Assembly (NCBI GenBank): GCA_002778195.1
Contig: PCDI01000001.1
Span: 4,427,869 to 4,491,868 of the forward strand
DNA: 64,000 nt
Direction: 5' to 3'
From: Raffaelea ambrosiae
Lineage: Eukaryota > Ascomycota > Sordariomycetes > Ophiostomatales > Ophiostomataceae
Below, piece after piece: positions 32,473 to 42,868 of this stretch (the stretch's first letter is position 1; each line of letters begins with the position of its first letter). Position numbers and translations under genes: made by a program. The notes under the pieces are model-generated. The model had not been told where the DNA came from. It did not search any database and saw only the letters and a list, made by a program, of their open reading frames with translations.

Positions 32473-34474
32473 ATGGTGGCATCGGCACAAGGAAGCACGA
32501 TTCGCATCAGCATCGCCAACATGCCGTCGTCCATGGTCTCTCTGAAGGAGAAGCTCAAGTTCATCGCCGTCGCCGGCGTGGGCTTCTTTGCGGACGGCTA
32601 CTTGAACCTCTCGATTGGACTGGGTACGTATGGTGTCCAGCGTGCAGTCGCTTTGATGCGCGGCACTAACAGCGCTCGCCAGTCGTCCCCATCTTGGGCT
32701 ACGTCTACTTTGACGACGCGGGCGGCTCCGTGCCCAGCAGCAAGGGCGATGTCATCAAGGGCTCGCTGTCGCTGGGCATCATCGTCGGCCAGCTCGCCTT
32801 TGGCGTCCTCGGCGACACGCTGGGCCGCCACCGCGTCTACGGCAGAGAGCTGGTCCTCACCATGCTGGGCACGCTCATGTGCATCTTGCTGCCGTGGACG
32901 GGTCTCTCGCACAGCGGCCTCACGGCCTGGATGTCTGTGTGGCGCGTTGTCACGGGGCTGGGCATTGGCGGTGGTGAGTGTCTCTCTCGCATACGGCGCC
33001 GGGGGATGCAGCAGCTGACGGCAGGAACCACGACTAGACTACCCCATGTCCTCCGCGTTTTCGGCGGAAAAGGATGCGCTCGGAACCCGAGCAACCATGG
33101 TCTTGACCGTGTTCTCCTGCATCGGGCTCGGGGCGTTTTCCAGCAGCATCGTGCTCACCATTCTGCTGGCGGCCTTCAAGGACGCCATTGCCTCCGATAT
33201 CAAGCATCTGGAGTGGGTCTGGCGGCTGTTCATGGGCATTGGTGCGTCTGCAAAGACTTGTCTACGGCCTTGGCTAGGACATGGGCACGGTGCTAATCGT
33301 CTCTGTGCTCTCCCAGGCATCATCCCCTGCGCGCTGACCCTGTATGCGCGTCTGGTCATTCCCGAGACCGAGGCGTACAAGAAATGTGCGTGTTGCGAGA
33401 AGTCGACTCTGGAGCGTCCAGTCCGACTGTCCACATGACCATAGGAAAAAAAAAGCAACAGCAAGCTAACGCCCGGTTCTCGCCAGTCGTCGCCCAGGAC
33501 GGGACGGCCGGCCGCAGCCTCCAGGACCAGCTGCGCGCATTCCGCGCCTATTTCTCCTCGTTCCAGCACGCCAGGGTCCTCGCCTCGGTCTCTGCTGTCT
33601 GGTTCCTCTAGTAAGCAGCATTCGCTTTCTTCGAAGCTCTCGCCCGGGGGAGGGGTGCTTCATCTGACCAGCCTGCAGCGACATCGCCTACTACGGCATC
33701 AACCTCAACCAGTCGGTCATCCTCACCCGCATCGGCTATGGCAAGGGCGCCACCCCCTACCTGACGCTCTGGAACACCGCCGTCGGCAACATGATTGTCC
33801 AGGCCGCCGGCTACCTCCCCGGCTTCTACGTCGGCATCTTCCTCCCCGACCGCCTCGGCCGCCAGCGCCTGCAGCTCTGGTCCTGCCTCGCCGTCGCCGC
33901 CACCTACGCCATCTGGGCCGGCGTCACGCGCCTCGGCAACACCGCCGCCATGATGGCCCTCTTCGCCGTCTCGCAGTTCCTGCTCACCGTCGGGCCCAAC
34001 GTCACCACCTTCCTGCTGCCCGCCGAGCTGTTCCCCACGCGCGTCCGCGGCTCGGCGCACGGCATCGCCGCCGCCAGCGGCAAGGCGGGCGCCGTGATCA
34101 CGTCGTTTGCGTTTGGCCGCGTGGCCGACGCCATGGGCATCGAGGGCGTGCTGGGCCTCTTTGCCGGGGTGATGTTCCTGGCCGGGATGTGCACGCTGTG
34201 GGTGCCCGAGACCAAGGACATGAGTCTGGAGGACTTGGAGGGCGAGGGGCTCTACAAGACGACGACGCCGGCGGCTGAGGAGGCCGGCTCCTGCAGCGAG
34301 GCGTCCCGGGAGCGCGAGCAGAAGCACAGCCATGAGGTCCGGGTCCAGAACGTGGCCGACAGCGGCGCGTGCCCAAACTCCCCAGCACTGGTCGATGGCA
34401 ATCGTGGTCTTGGTCAGCCGCGGCGTGTTCCACCAGTCCACCAGTCCAACCGCCCTGTCATCAGCCCCGAATGA
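32473..34474 (+). CDS. MFS phosphate:H+ symporter-family permease
   Basis: Six exons (32473-32623, 32683-32973, 33038-33241, 33317-33385, 33487-33610, 33679-34474) give 544 residues. Signatures of the PHS family (Pho84/Git1 branch) are clear: AVAGVGFFADGY in helix 1, GLGIGGDYPMSSAFSAE in helix 4, IAYYGINLNQS, and VRGSAHGIAAASGKAGAV near helix 11. These proton symporters import inorganic phosphate or phosphate esters such as glycerophosphodiesters. Next to a PhnY/PhnZ-like oxygenase pair and a regulator, import of an organophosphonate is an attractive inference. Re-uptake of phosphate or a phosphodiester is the alternative. A second in-frame ATG at 32521 could be the true start. Confidence 0.87.
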
Positions 34475-34708
34475 GTAGCAGAGGCCACCACATTATCATG
34501 TTCCACATACTGCAGCACAAGCCCTTCCGGCTCTCTGGGCCCTGGCGACGCCTCATAGGCGCTTGTTCGTGTCTCACTAGCCGAGGTTATCCGTCTTCAG
34601 CGGTTCCATCTACTACTTGTTCGCGCGTGTATTTTTGTGAGATGCATTGAAGGGTTTAGCCAAAACATGGCACCCGCGTACGCCCATCCCAGCCACAAGC
34701 AAAGTTAT

Positions 34709-35240
34709 CTATGGCGCTCTCATACCAAACTCTTCGGCGATCTCATCTGCAGACCGTCCTCGATACATTTTCTTCTGATACTCCCGAAACTCCTCGAGGT
34801 TTTTTATCGCATCCTCGAAATCCACCACGCGCGCGTAGTTGTCTGCCCCCTGCTTTCCCCGTATAATGGTTATGGTGTGGGAGAAAACTGTCCACTGTCA
34901 GTCCTGTCCACTGCCCGCCGTAGGGGGGGGGTGCATCGTGCAGACACTTACTATGTCGAATTTCACGGCCCGTGTAACAGACATCCTTGCTGGCCAGTTG
35001 CTCTCTCACGTAGTCTCGAACACCGCTTTTCAACTCACAGTAGTCTTGCAATTTGCCCAGATACAAGTTCGCAAGGTTCTCCCTTTGCTCCACGGTGAGG
35101 TCTCGGAGGTGGATGAAGGGAGAAATGCGGCTCAGAACGGCTTCATCAAACATGTTGGTAATGTTGGTCGTCAAAAAGAGCGTGCCGCGACCGTCCAACC
35201 AGTGAGAGAGCCAGACGGCCTCTTGCCACGGCTGTCAAGT
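34709..35240 (-). pseudogene. 3' fragment of an AAA-type ATPase gene
   Basis: The minus strand encodes only the end of an AAA ATPase: WLDGRGTLFLTTN (sensor-1 like TTN), FDEAVLSRI (arginine-finger SRI), the small lid domain, then a 109-nt GTAAGT-AG intron (34951-34843) and a final exon with EEFREYQKKMYRG ending at TAG. Walker A, Walker B and everything upstream are missing. The sequence between here and the kinase gene stop (35241-35511) shows no ATPase features. It is best read as a 5'-truncated relic, possibly left by recombination. Confidence 0.6.
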
Positions 35241-35511
35241 CGGCACTCGAGACAATGGCACGCGAGAGGCTCCCAAGCAGAATGGGTCGGGGCTACACTG
35301 ATGTCACAGTATCCTGTCTCCGGTGCTTGGAAAGTACAGAATTTGGGGGTGGTTTGGACAACGGCAAGGAGTCCACAATCATGGTCATAAACAGGACAAT
35401 CGAAAAGGTAGTGCATCTGCCGTGCACATGACGTAGCCGAAGGAATGCTAATGTGCTGTCGAACCAGGTGTATCAACCACTGCAGCGAATCAATGTGTAA
35501 AGCTCCCGACA

Positions 35512-37462
35512 CTAATCACGGTCGGCTCGAAACGAGAGACCCCCCACAGGCCGATCCTTTGCTCCTTCCGCCTTGAAACATCGCCGGTTGTTGCCCTTCC
35601 AAAGAGTGCAGAGTCGCTTGTCCGCTTGGGCGCTATGGATGAAAACCTTGGACAATCCCACTTTTTGTTGATGGCCGACGACTACTTTGAGCAGCTCTTC
35701 AATTTCATCGGCCGTTGCATCCACCCGGTCAATGGTGTGCAGGATTGCAAACATGGGACGGGGCGTTCGTCCTGCAAGGAGTCGGAACTGGCCAAGGCCT
35801 GAGTTGGGCAGAGCTACAGTACCATTCGACCCTTCTCTGACAGATGGCATATGATCCAGTAGTTGACGAGACAGGTGGTCAGACAGATCATCAATACTCA
35901 ATCTGACCTCCTCCGCCTTGCCTTGGTATGATAGAATGCAAAGGCCCCTTCTGGCAGCGTCCTGCACCAACTGTGCGGCTATGGCCAGGGCAGGATATGG
36001 ACGATTACCAGACAGGACCCAACACAAAGGATCCGTGGGGCAGGCCAGCCAGTGGTCCAACTGCGACCATGTCGTGTGCGAGATGCGCTGGTATGTGGGA
36101 ATCAGGACACCAAACCCAGTGTGGCTGGTGCCTGAAAGAGCAAGTCCTCGGTTCGCCGTTGTTGGTAGAGGGTGTGGTGGCTTCTCGCCCGAGAAAGGTG
36201 GCGTCCCGTGTGCTTCAGGCTCAGCAGGTCCTGCGATTGGTGCCACGACAGGTGGGCCAGCGGAAGCCCCGCTGGGCGGCTTAGAGGATTGGGCACCGGG
36301 ATTCTCCTGCAGACAAGGTTGGGCACCATGTCTCGATGCCCCGGAAAGTCTGAGACAATGAAAGCTCTCCAGCAGTTGGGCAACCTTTGGCCGCTTGTGG
36401 TGTTCCTTCTGCACCATGGGGATGAAAACCTTTTCTCGGACCATCATGAACTCGTTGCTAATGGGAGGCCAGGCCATAGTGTCAGCATGTCTGAAAGTGG
36501 ATTCGGACGCACGTTTGCCGCTGAGTAGTTCGTATACTATGACGCCGGCAGACCAAATGTCTACCTGCATATCGTAGGCACCGTCGACATTGTCGACAAC
36601 TTCAGGGGCACGGTAGTGGGATGTGCCGACATTGCTAGTTCTGAGAAGGCTGTTCTCCCAAAGTTTGGCGGCGCCTGTTGGAGGTCAGTGTGTATCTTGT
36701 ACGAAACGACAGAAAAAAAAAAAAAAAAAAGGCAGAAAATGAAAGCTGGCGGCTTACCAAAATCTGATATTTTCACTGTCCAACGATGAGGGTCCGCCAC
36801 CAAAATGTTCTGTCACAGAATCTGGGTTGGAATCATAGCTGAAGCAACAATGCGGGTGGGGGCCGCTTACTTCAGGCTTCAAATCTCGGTGGGCGTAGCG
36901 GTGACTATGCAAGATGTTGATTCCTTGCAGAATCTGATGGGCAATGTGACAGATGGCCGCATGGTCGGGTTTTCTGTTCGGGGAGAAAGCATATTGCGAA
37001 AGATCGCCATGCGGGATATATTCCATGGCCAAATAGAAGATGTTGTCATCGTAGAAGGCGTCGTAGAAGTGAACAAAAAAGGCGCTATCATCCACGTCCT
37101 GTGATTTGGCATCAGATGCATGCCAGTCGTCGAATGCACGCGATGGGGGGAAGGCTTCTACCGACGTTGAGAGATCTCTGCAGTTCGACCACATCGCGGA
37201 TGTCCTTCCATTTGGAGGACAGACTGGCCTCGTCCAATTGCGGCCGCAGTTTTTGAATCTCCTTCACGGCACGGATGCAGTGTGGCTGGCCTTGCTTTCT
37301 GTGCTTGTAAACGCCACCTTCGGCCCCCCTGCCCAGGAGATCGTCGCTTTCGGTTTTGCGAGACCAAACGGTGCCATCGGGCATGGCGAAATGGATCTCG
37401 GCGCCTCGTTTTTCAGTCACCGCCCGAGTGATCCCGGGAAAGACGTGTTTTCCGGTGCCCAT
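35512..37462 (-). CDS. protein kinase with a C-terminal NTPase-like extension
   Basis: Four exons (37462-37166, 37098-36871, 36809-36758, 36674-35512) give 579 residues. Catalytic parts are intact: glycine loop GRGAEGGVY (44-52), AVK lysine 67, HRDLKPEN (169-176), DFG (191-193), RAPE (214-217) and DIWSAGV. After the kinase come a Pro-rich linker and about 220 residues that resemble a decayed STAND/NACHT-type module: CWVLSGNRPYPALAIAA looks like a Walker A that has lost its GKS/T, and MFAILHTIDRVD looks like a Walker B strand. The first intron uses a weaker donor (GTCGGT), so that junction is less sure. It may act as a signalling kinase tied to NLR-like immunity or incompatibility. Function is not known. 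Confidence 0.75.
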
Positions 37463-38065
37463 CGAGGCAGTGAGAGAGAGGCCAGCAGCCACGATCTGAG
37501 GATGGGAGCGACAAAGAGGCAAAGATGCCACCCGGAGAGAACCACACCACAGAGAACAGTTGTGCTTCGTGGTGGAGCGACAGCCTTGTGCTGGCTGTTT
37601 TGTACTAGCGTCTCTGCAGGACAACGCCGCTAAGAGTATGGAATTTGGCTACCGTTTTCTACAGCAGACATGGTCGGCAGTCTACTGTCACTAGGTGCCT
37701 GGTGCCTGATCTTCTGCCTTTTTCCTACGTTTGTCAAAAGCTGCGTGGATTCGGTTGATCAAAATCAAAGAACAATCAAACTCTCGGTTTCGCTTTGACA
37801 CGAGCTGGGATAGGCAAGGGATTGTTACTGTTGTCTTGGGGAAGTGGGGCAGATAGACGTCACCATTCTCCCCCAGTTCTACCCAGCGCGGGATTGCAGT
37901 AGTTGATTTAGTGGGCCGACCTTGACCAGTCGCTGCATTCGCACTCAAAGAGTCTCGCGTCAGGGCCAGCACGTCTGTGAAAAGAACAACGCGCCCGGCC
38001 CTTGGCATCGATCGCATCCACTGATTGACCACCATTCCCACGTACCCAGTGACACGGCAAACAGC
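37463..38065. other. divergent spacer between kinase and uncharacterised gene
   Basis: A 603-bp stretch between two divergent start codons. Open frames exist on the minus strand (37691-38341 region) but show no domain or splice support. Confidence 0.45.
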
Positions 38066-40383
38066 ATGTGGGACGACTCGGAGAGCGACGACTGTGTGTA
38101 TCCCGCACAGTTTGTGGTCGCAGACCGATGCCGGGCATGCTGTTTTCCCTTTGCAGAGGGCGACATGATTGTCGCGGGTGCGTAATCTCTGCTTCCAGGG
38201 GGGGGCAACTGCCTGACAGCGCCCGGACGGACAACTGCTAATGTGCCTCGCCTGCGCAGATCTGGACAGCCGGCGGTCCGAGACCATGATGTATCGGGAT
38301 CGGGAGAATTCCGAGGACGACATCATGGGCGCGCAAATCACCTTTTGCCGCGATGGCGACCAGCCCCCATGCGGCGCACGCGGCGCTCTCGGCTACCACG
38401 AGGAGTGCCTGGCGCTCTGGGGATCGTCGCTGCCGCCGCCCGTCCTCGGCGCCGCCACGCGCTTCTCCTTTCCGGTGGCTGCGTCCGCGGACCGGCGGCG
38501 GCAGACCCGGATCCAGGCCCTCCTCTGCCAGAAGCTGCGCGACAACACGCTGCTCGCCGGGACGTCGTCGGGCCTGCCCGCGGAGACGTCTCGGACGATC
38601 GCGCGCCTGCTCACGCGGGCCTGCGCGGCCAGCACCATCCAGGAGCTGTGGGCGGCCCGGGACAGCCGCGGCACGGTCGTGGACTGCCGTGGTGGCGGTA
38701 CCAAGGACGTCTGGGCCCAGTACGTGCACATCGAGGGCGTGCGCTACGTGTCCAGGCTGACGAGCGCGCGCAAGCCCGGCAGCATCCGGCTGTTCAAGGC
38801 CAAGGCGGCGGCCGGGCAGGCGGCCGAGAAGACCGGCGACGTAGTCGTCTACGCACAGGAAGACTTCCGGGGAGTGCGCCAGCTGGTGTGGGCCGACGCC
38901 GACCGCGACGTGTCCACACTGCCGGGCCTCGCTGGCCGCGGACCAGACGATGCTGCGACGAGCCACGGCCGGCAGACCACATGGTGGAGGACACTGGAGC
39001 TCGGGCCCTCTCGCAAGCTCCATGTCGTATCTGATGTATGTTTTTGTCTGTTTTTTGTTTGTTTTTTTGTTTTTTTGTTCCCTTATTCCCTTGTTTTGTT
39101 CTTTTGTTTTATTCTTTATTTTGTTCCTTTGTTCCTTTGTTGTTTTGTTTTGTTTTCTGCTTTTCTTTTTTCATTCTTTTCGTCTGTATTTCGTCGTTGC
39201 TTTCTTGGTGTTGTTTTCATCTCCTAACCACAGGCATGGATGCCAACAAATGCAGGGCTTGAAGATCCGGTCCGTGGACATCCGGGCCCCGCCGCCGCCC
39301 AAGAAGAAGCGCAAGACCAGTGGCTGCTGGAAGGAGCGAGGCAAGGTGTGGCCGGTGCCCATGCCCCCTGCGCGGCTGGCACAACTGAGCGTCTGCCGCA
39401 CCTTTGACCTGGAGGAGGTGATGTTCGACGAGGACCTGGAGGGATACGACTACCGCATGGCGTCGTTTGTGTGCAACGGCCCCGACGTGACCGGATACTC
39501 TGTCTTCTGGTCACAGGGCCGGCCCCTCACCATCCATGCGCACCGGCCCGGCGAGGACGTGTCGTTTTACCAAGACTTTGAGGACCACGATCCGGTCATG
39601 GGCCTGTGGACCTACGCCGCGCTCGGGACGGACGAACGCATCGCCACGATCTATGTCCGGCGTGCCAGCTACGACGACGACATGGGACTCTTGTTCCACA
39701 CCAGCCGCGGTCGAGCTCTGGTTTTCGGGCCGCACAAAGTGCACGGTCGTCCGCGTGGCGACGACGATGGCCAAGAGACCAAGGAGCAGCCACCTTACCA
39801 GCACAGGCTGCATCTCCCGGCCGACAAGCCAGCACAGGTGTACTTTAGCGTGTCCCCCAACGGCATCCACCAGCTCGCCTGCGGCGAGGCTTCTTTCGAA
39901 AACACGACGCAGCGCGCCAAGGCCGCGAGCCACCAAGGCTCCGATCCGCAGCTTCTTCGGGCCCCGGTCGTCGTCCCCGCTGCCATCGTGCAGCACCCGT
40001 CCTTCTCCGACTACAGCAGCTACTTCTGCTCGCGGGCCGTCGAGCTGCAGGATGTGGTCAGCATCACGCCGTCGTATTGCCTGCCGCGTCCGGACCTGAT
40101 CCGGCCCACCGTCGTCTGCGGGGTGCTCTTGCACTATGGCGACGGACGGCCGCCCAGTAGCTTTGGCCAGTTTCGCTTCGATCATGTCGGCGCGCCAGTC
40201 CACGTGGCAGGCGCCGAAGCCTTGCATTTTGGGTTCCGTCCCGATGTTCGCTTGCCACATCCACATCTCGTGGCCGTTTCGGTGACCCCCACCACGGCGG
40301 AATCTGAGCTGACATGGGTCTCGGTGCCGTTGAGGGGACAAGCGGAAATGTGGTTCGACGCCTTTCGCTTCATGATGTGTTGA
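38066..40383 (+). CDS. uncharacterised 671-residue protein with N-terminal Cys pairs
   Basis: Three exons (38066-38177, 38260-39035, 39256-40383) give 671 residues. The N-terminus carries CRACCFPFAEGDMIVA and, further on, CGARGALGYHEECLALW. Together these are Cys/His pairs that could bind zinc, as in RING-like or F-box-associated fungal proteins. The rest is globular, without a signal peptide or membrane helices, and contains a KKKRK cluster that may be a nuclear signal. Intron 2 is 220 nt and T-rich. The third exon uses the second of two nearby acceptors; only that one keeps the long frame open. No family was recognised. It may belong to a fungus-specific family near NLR-like genes. Confidence 0.7.
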
Positions 40384-40996
40384 AATGGAAGCGGGGACAC
40401 AGACTAGAAGCGTAAAAGGGTAGACGGAGAAACACCGCGCCGTAGAAAACTGCTCTACGCCGACCAAAATTTAGACGCCCGAGATAAACTGACGGCCCAG
40501 CATAAATGGCCCAGAGAAGACGGTCGGCCAGTAGCGGTTACCCTGTCGCCCGGCTACAGTCTACCAAGTAGATACAATAGCATGTGGTGAGACAGGTTGC
40601 AATTGAATAAACAAAATCAATCAAAAAATCGAAACCAGGAGAGAAACAATCTGGAAGCTTCAGTAGGAAACCTCCCCCTGTTTGATCGAGCCATATTTCA
40701 GTCAAGGGACAGCAGTCTATTATACCGTCCTTCCGAATATGGCGTCGGCTATGTTGTTAAAGTTTTCTTCATGGTGAAAGCGGGACGGGACAGCAACCAA
40801 ACAAACAGCCCAGCTAACGGCACCCCCTACTCACAGGCAAGTCTTTAAAGGACTCTTTAAATAGGGGGGTTAGCTAGTCCCCCTCCCTCTCAGTACTGGT
40901 GTACCGGTCGAGAGGAGTGAGGGGTCTTGTTAGCAATAGCTTCTGTCAGTACGGATCAGAAAGGGGGTAACGGAAGAGGGCCGCCCAGCGGCCTTT
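40384..40996. other. spacer with hairpin-forming sequence
   Basis: Between 40850 and 40996 are short inverted repeats: GGGGG-TTAGCTAGT-CCCCC near 40864-40884, and GGCCGC-CCA-GCGGCC ending in TTTTT near 40979-40999. The latter has the look of a terminator or a small structured RNA end. No protein gene is visible. Confidence 0.4.
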
Positions 40997-42692
40997 TTAT
41001 TTAGAATATAACGAAAAGCATTGAAAAACAGCGTTGAAAGAGCAGATTGTTCTGCCCTGCGAATCGGCTGCTGCGAGATCCACGCCGTATTTCTGCAAAA
41101 GCTTCCATGTCTCTACCGTCATCGGGGCGGAATAGGTGTACATATGCGCCCAAGTCAAGCCCTCTGGTATGGCTAATGTCAAGTCCGATTTCTCCAGAAG
41201 GAGTTGGCAGGTATCAACATCGTGGCCGCGAAAATGGCGGTTCCGAAGGAAGAGTTTTAGAGGTGTGCTATTGTTCAGGCCCATTGCGTTGGCATCGGCT
41301 CCAGCGTCCAGAAGCATCCGGATCGTTTCCGATCTGCCCGAATACATCACAGCATAATGTAACGGCGGGAAACCGTACTGGTCTTGCACAATTCGCCACG
41401 TCGCGAGCTTGGGCGCCGCATGCGCCCAGCATCTCCCTCAAGGCGTCAACGCCGCCGTGATAAGCGGCGCAGTGCAACGCATTTCGGCCATACGATGGAT
41501 GCAGGCCATATTTCATGAGCAGAACCACAGAGGAAACGTCGCCTTTCCAGCTGGCAAGATGTAAGGCAGTTTGCTTGTGCGAGTTCGTTGCAGAGGCACA
41601 GGCTCCCTTCTTCAGCAATCTGTCAACAATGAGGTCCCATTCGCGTGCCCCACAGTGTACACAATGCAATGGATAGACTCCGTTGTTGTTTTTCACATTG
41701 ACAGCCGTATCCGCATGATCAAGTAGAGCATCAACAATGGCGAGCACTTGTCCGCATTCATTGTGGTCTTGATTTCCAAATATCTGATCAGGCCACCCAT
41801 AGCCCACGCCCCTGTATAGCGAAAATGGGTCCCCTGAAAGTGTAAGATGCAACGGGGTGTCACCGTCGAGAGAGCAAGCATTAGGTTGCGCTCCGTGATC
41901 GAGAAAGAAACTGAACCATCAACGCATTGCTACGCAGCGCTGCATAATGAAGTGCTGTGCGACCCGGCAGCTCAGCAGCTTCAACAGTCAGGGCGATGTC
42001 TCTACCGAGGGGGTACCGCCCTTCTTTTTCCCAGTGGACAGCGAGGTCCACGGGAACTCCGTGCCGCAACAGCAGCTCTGCACTATCAGTCCTGCTGTTG
42101 AAGACTGTGTAGTGCAACGGTGTCATATTGTTCTCATCCACCAGATTGGTTGGTGCGCCGTGCTTCATGAGCAGTTCGACGACGTTAAGCTCGGTACCAA
42201 ACGCCGGGATGGCAAGGTGCAACATGCCTCTTCCTTTGTTGTCCACGTGTGTGCAGCTGGCACCACGCGCAACCAGAAGACGGACTACTTCCGAATGCGC
42301 ACGGGAAGCAGCGTGGGAGAGGGGGGTCATGCCCATGTTGTCTTTCGAGTCAATCATGACGCCCGTTTTTCCGAGCAGCAGCCTTACAATCGGCATGTGC
42401 CCCTGTCCGGCTTCCAACGACAGTGCTGTCGCACCTGTTACATATCTTGCGTCAATGCAATCGCCCCAGTCGAGCAGCTCATCCGTTGTGCGCTGTCTTT
42501 TGGCATGAACAATCCAAGACAAGACTTTCCGTTCGTTCTTTCGACGGCCCTCTTCTGCTTGTTGATTCTTTCCATGGCTTGGTGGTAGAGTGCGTCCAGT
42601 CCGGAGAAGCTGCGAGGAACTTCCTTCAGCGCGTCTTCCATGTGTCCGGGAGTGTCCAGATCGAAGAGATGGTTCAAGAGCAGCTGCACCAT
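40997..42692 (-). pseudogene. NACHT-ankyrin (NLR-like) gene remnant
   Basis: Read 42692 to 40997, the product starts inside the region that follows a NACHT domain (FDLDTPGHMEDALKEVP, SGLDALYHQAMERI), continues into VLSWIVHAKRQRTTDELL, and then many ankyrin repeats (for example MTPLSHAASRAHSEVVRLLV, MTPLHYTVFNSRTDSAELLL, QTALHLASWKGDVSSVVLLM, FPPLHYAVMYSGRSETIRML). The frame changes at three places (near 42535, 41905 and 41400) with no intron to explain it, and the NACHT P-loop and N-terminal effector domain are missing. It is a truncated and decayed NLR-like gene; sequencing indels are the less likely alternative. Confidence 0.7.
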
Positions 42693-42868
42693 GGGTTCAC
42701 AACTTGCTGAATAGAGTAGGCGTTTTGGCCCCAGTTATAGGGGGCGGCCCGCTATCGCGTGGGGTTGGTCGGAAATACGGGCCAGCCCCGCCACGCAGTT
42801 CACGTCCAGTGGATCTCTGCTAACTCGATGAGGCTTCCCAAGAACGTGACGCCTCTTGAGAAGCTCCA

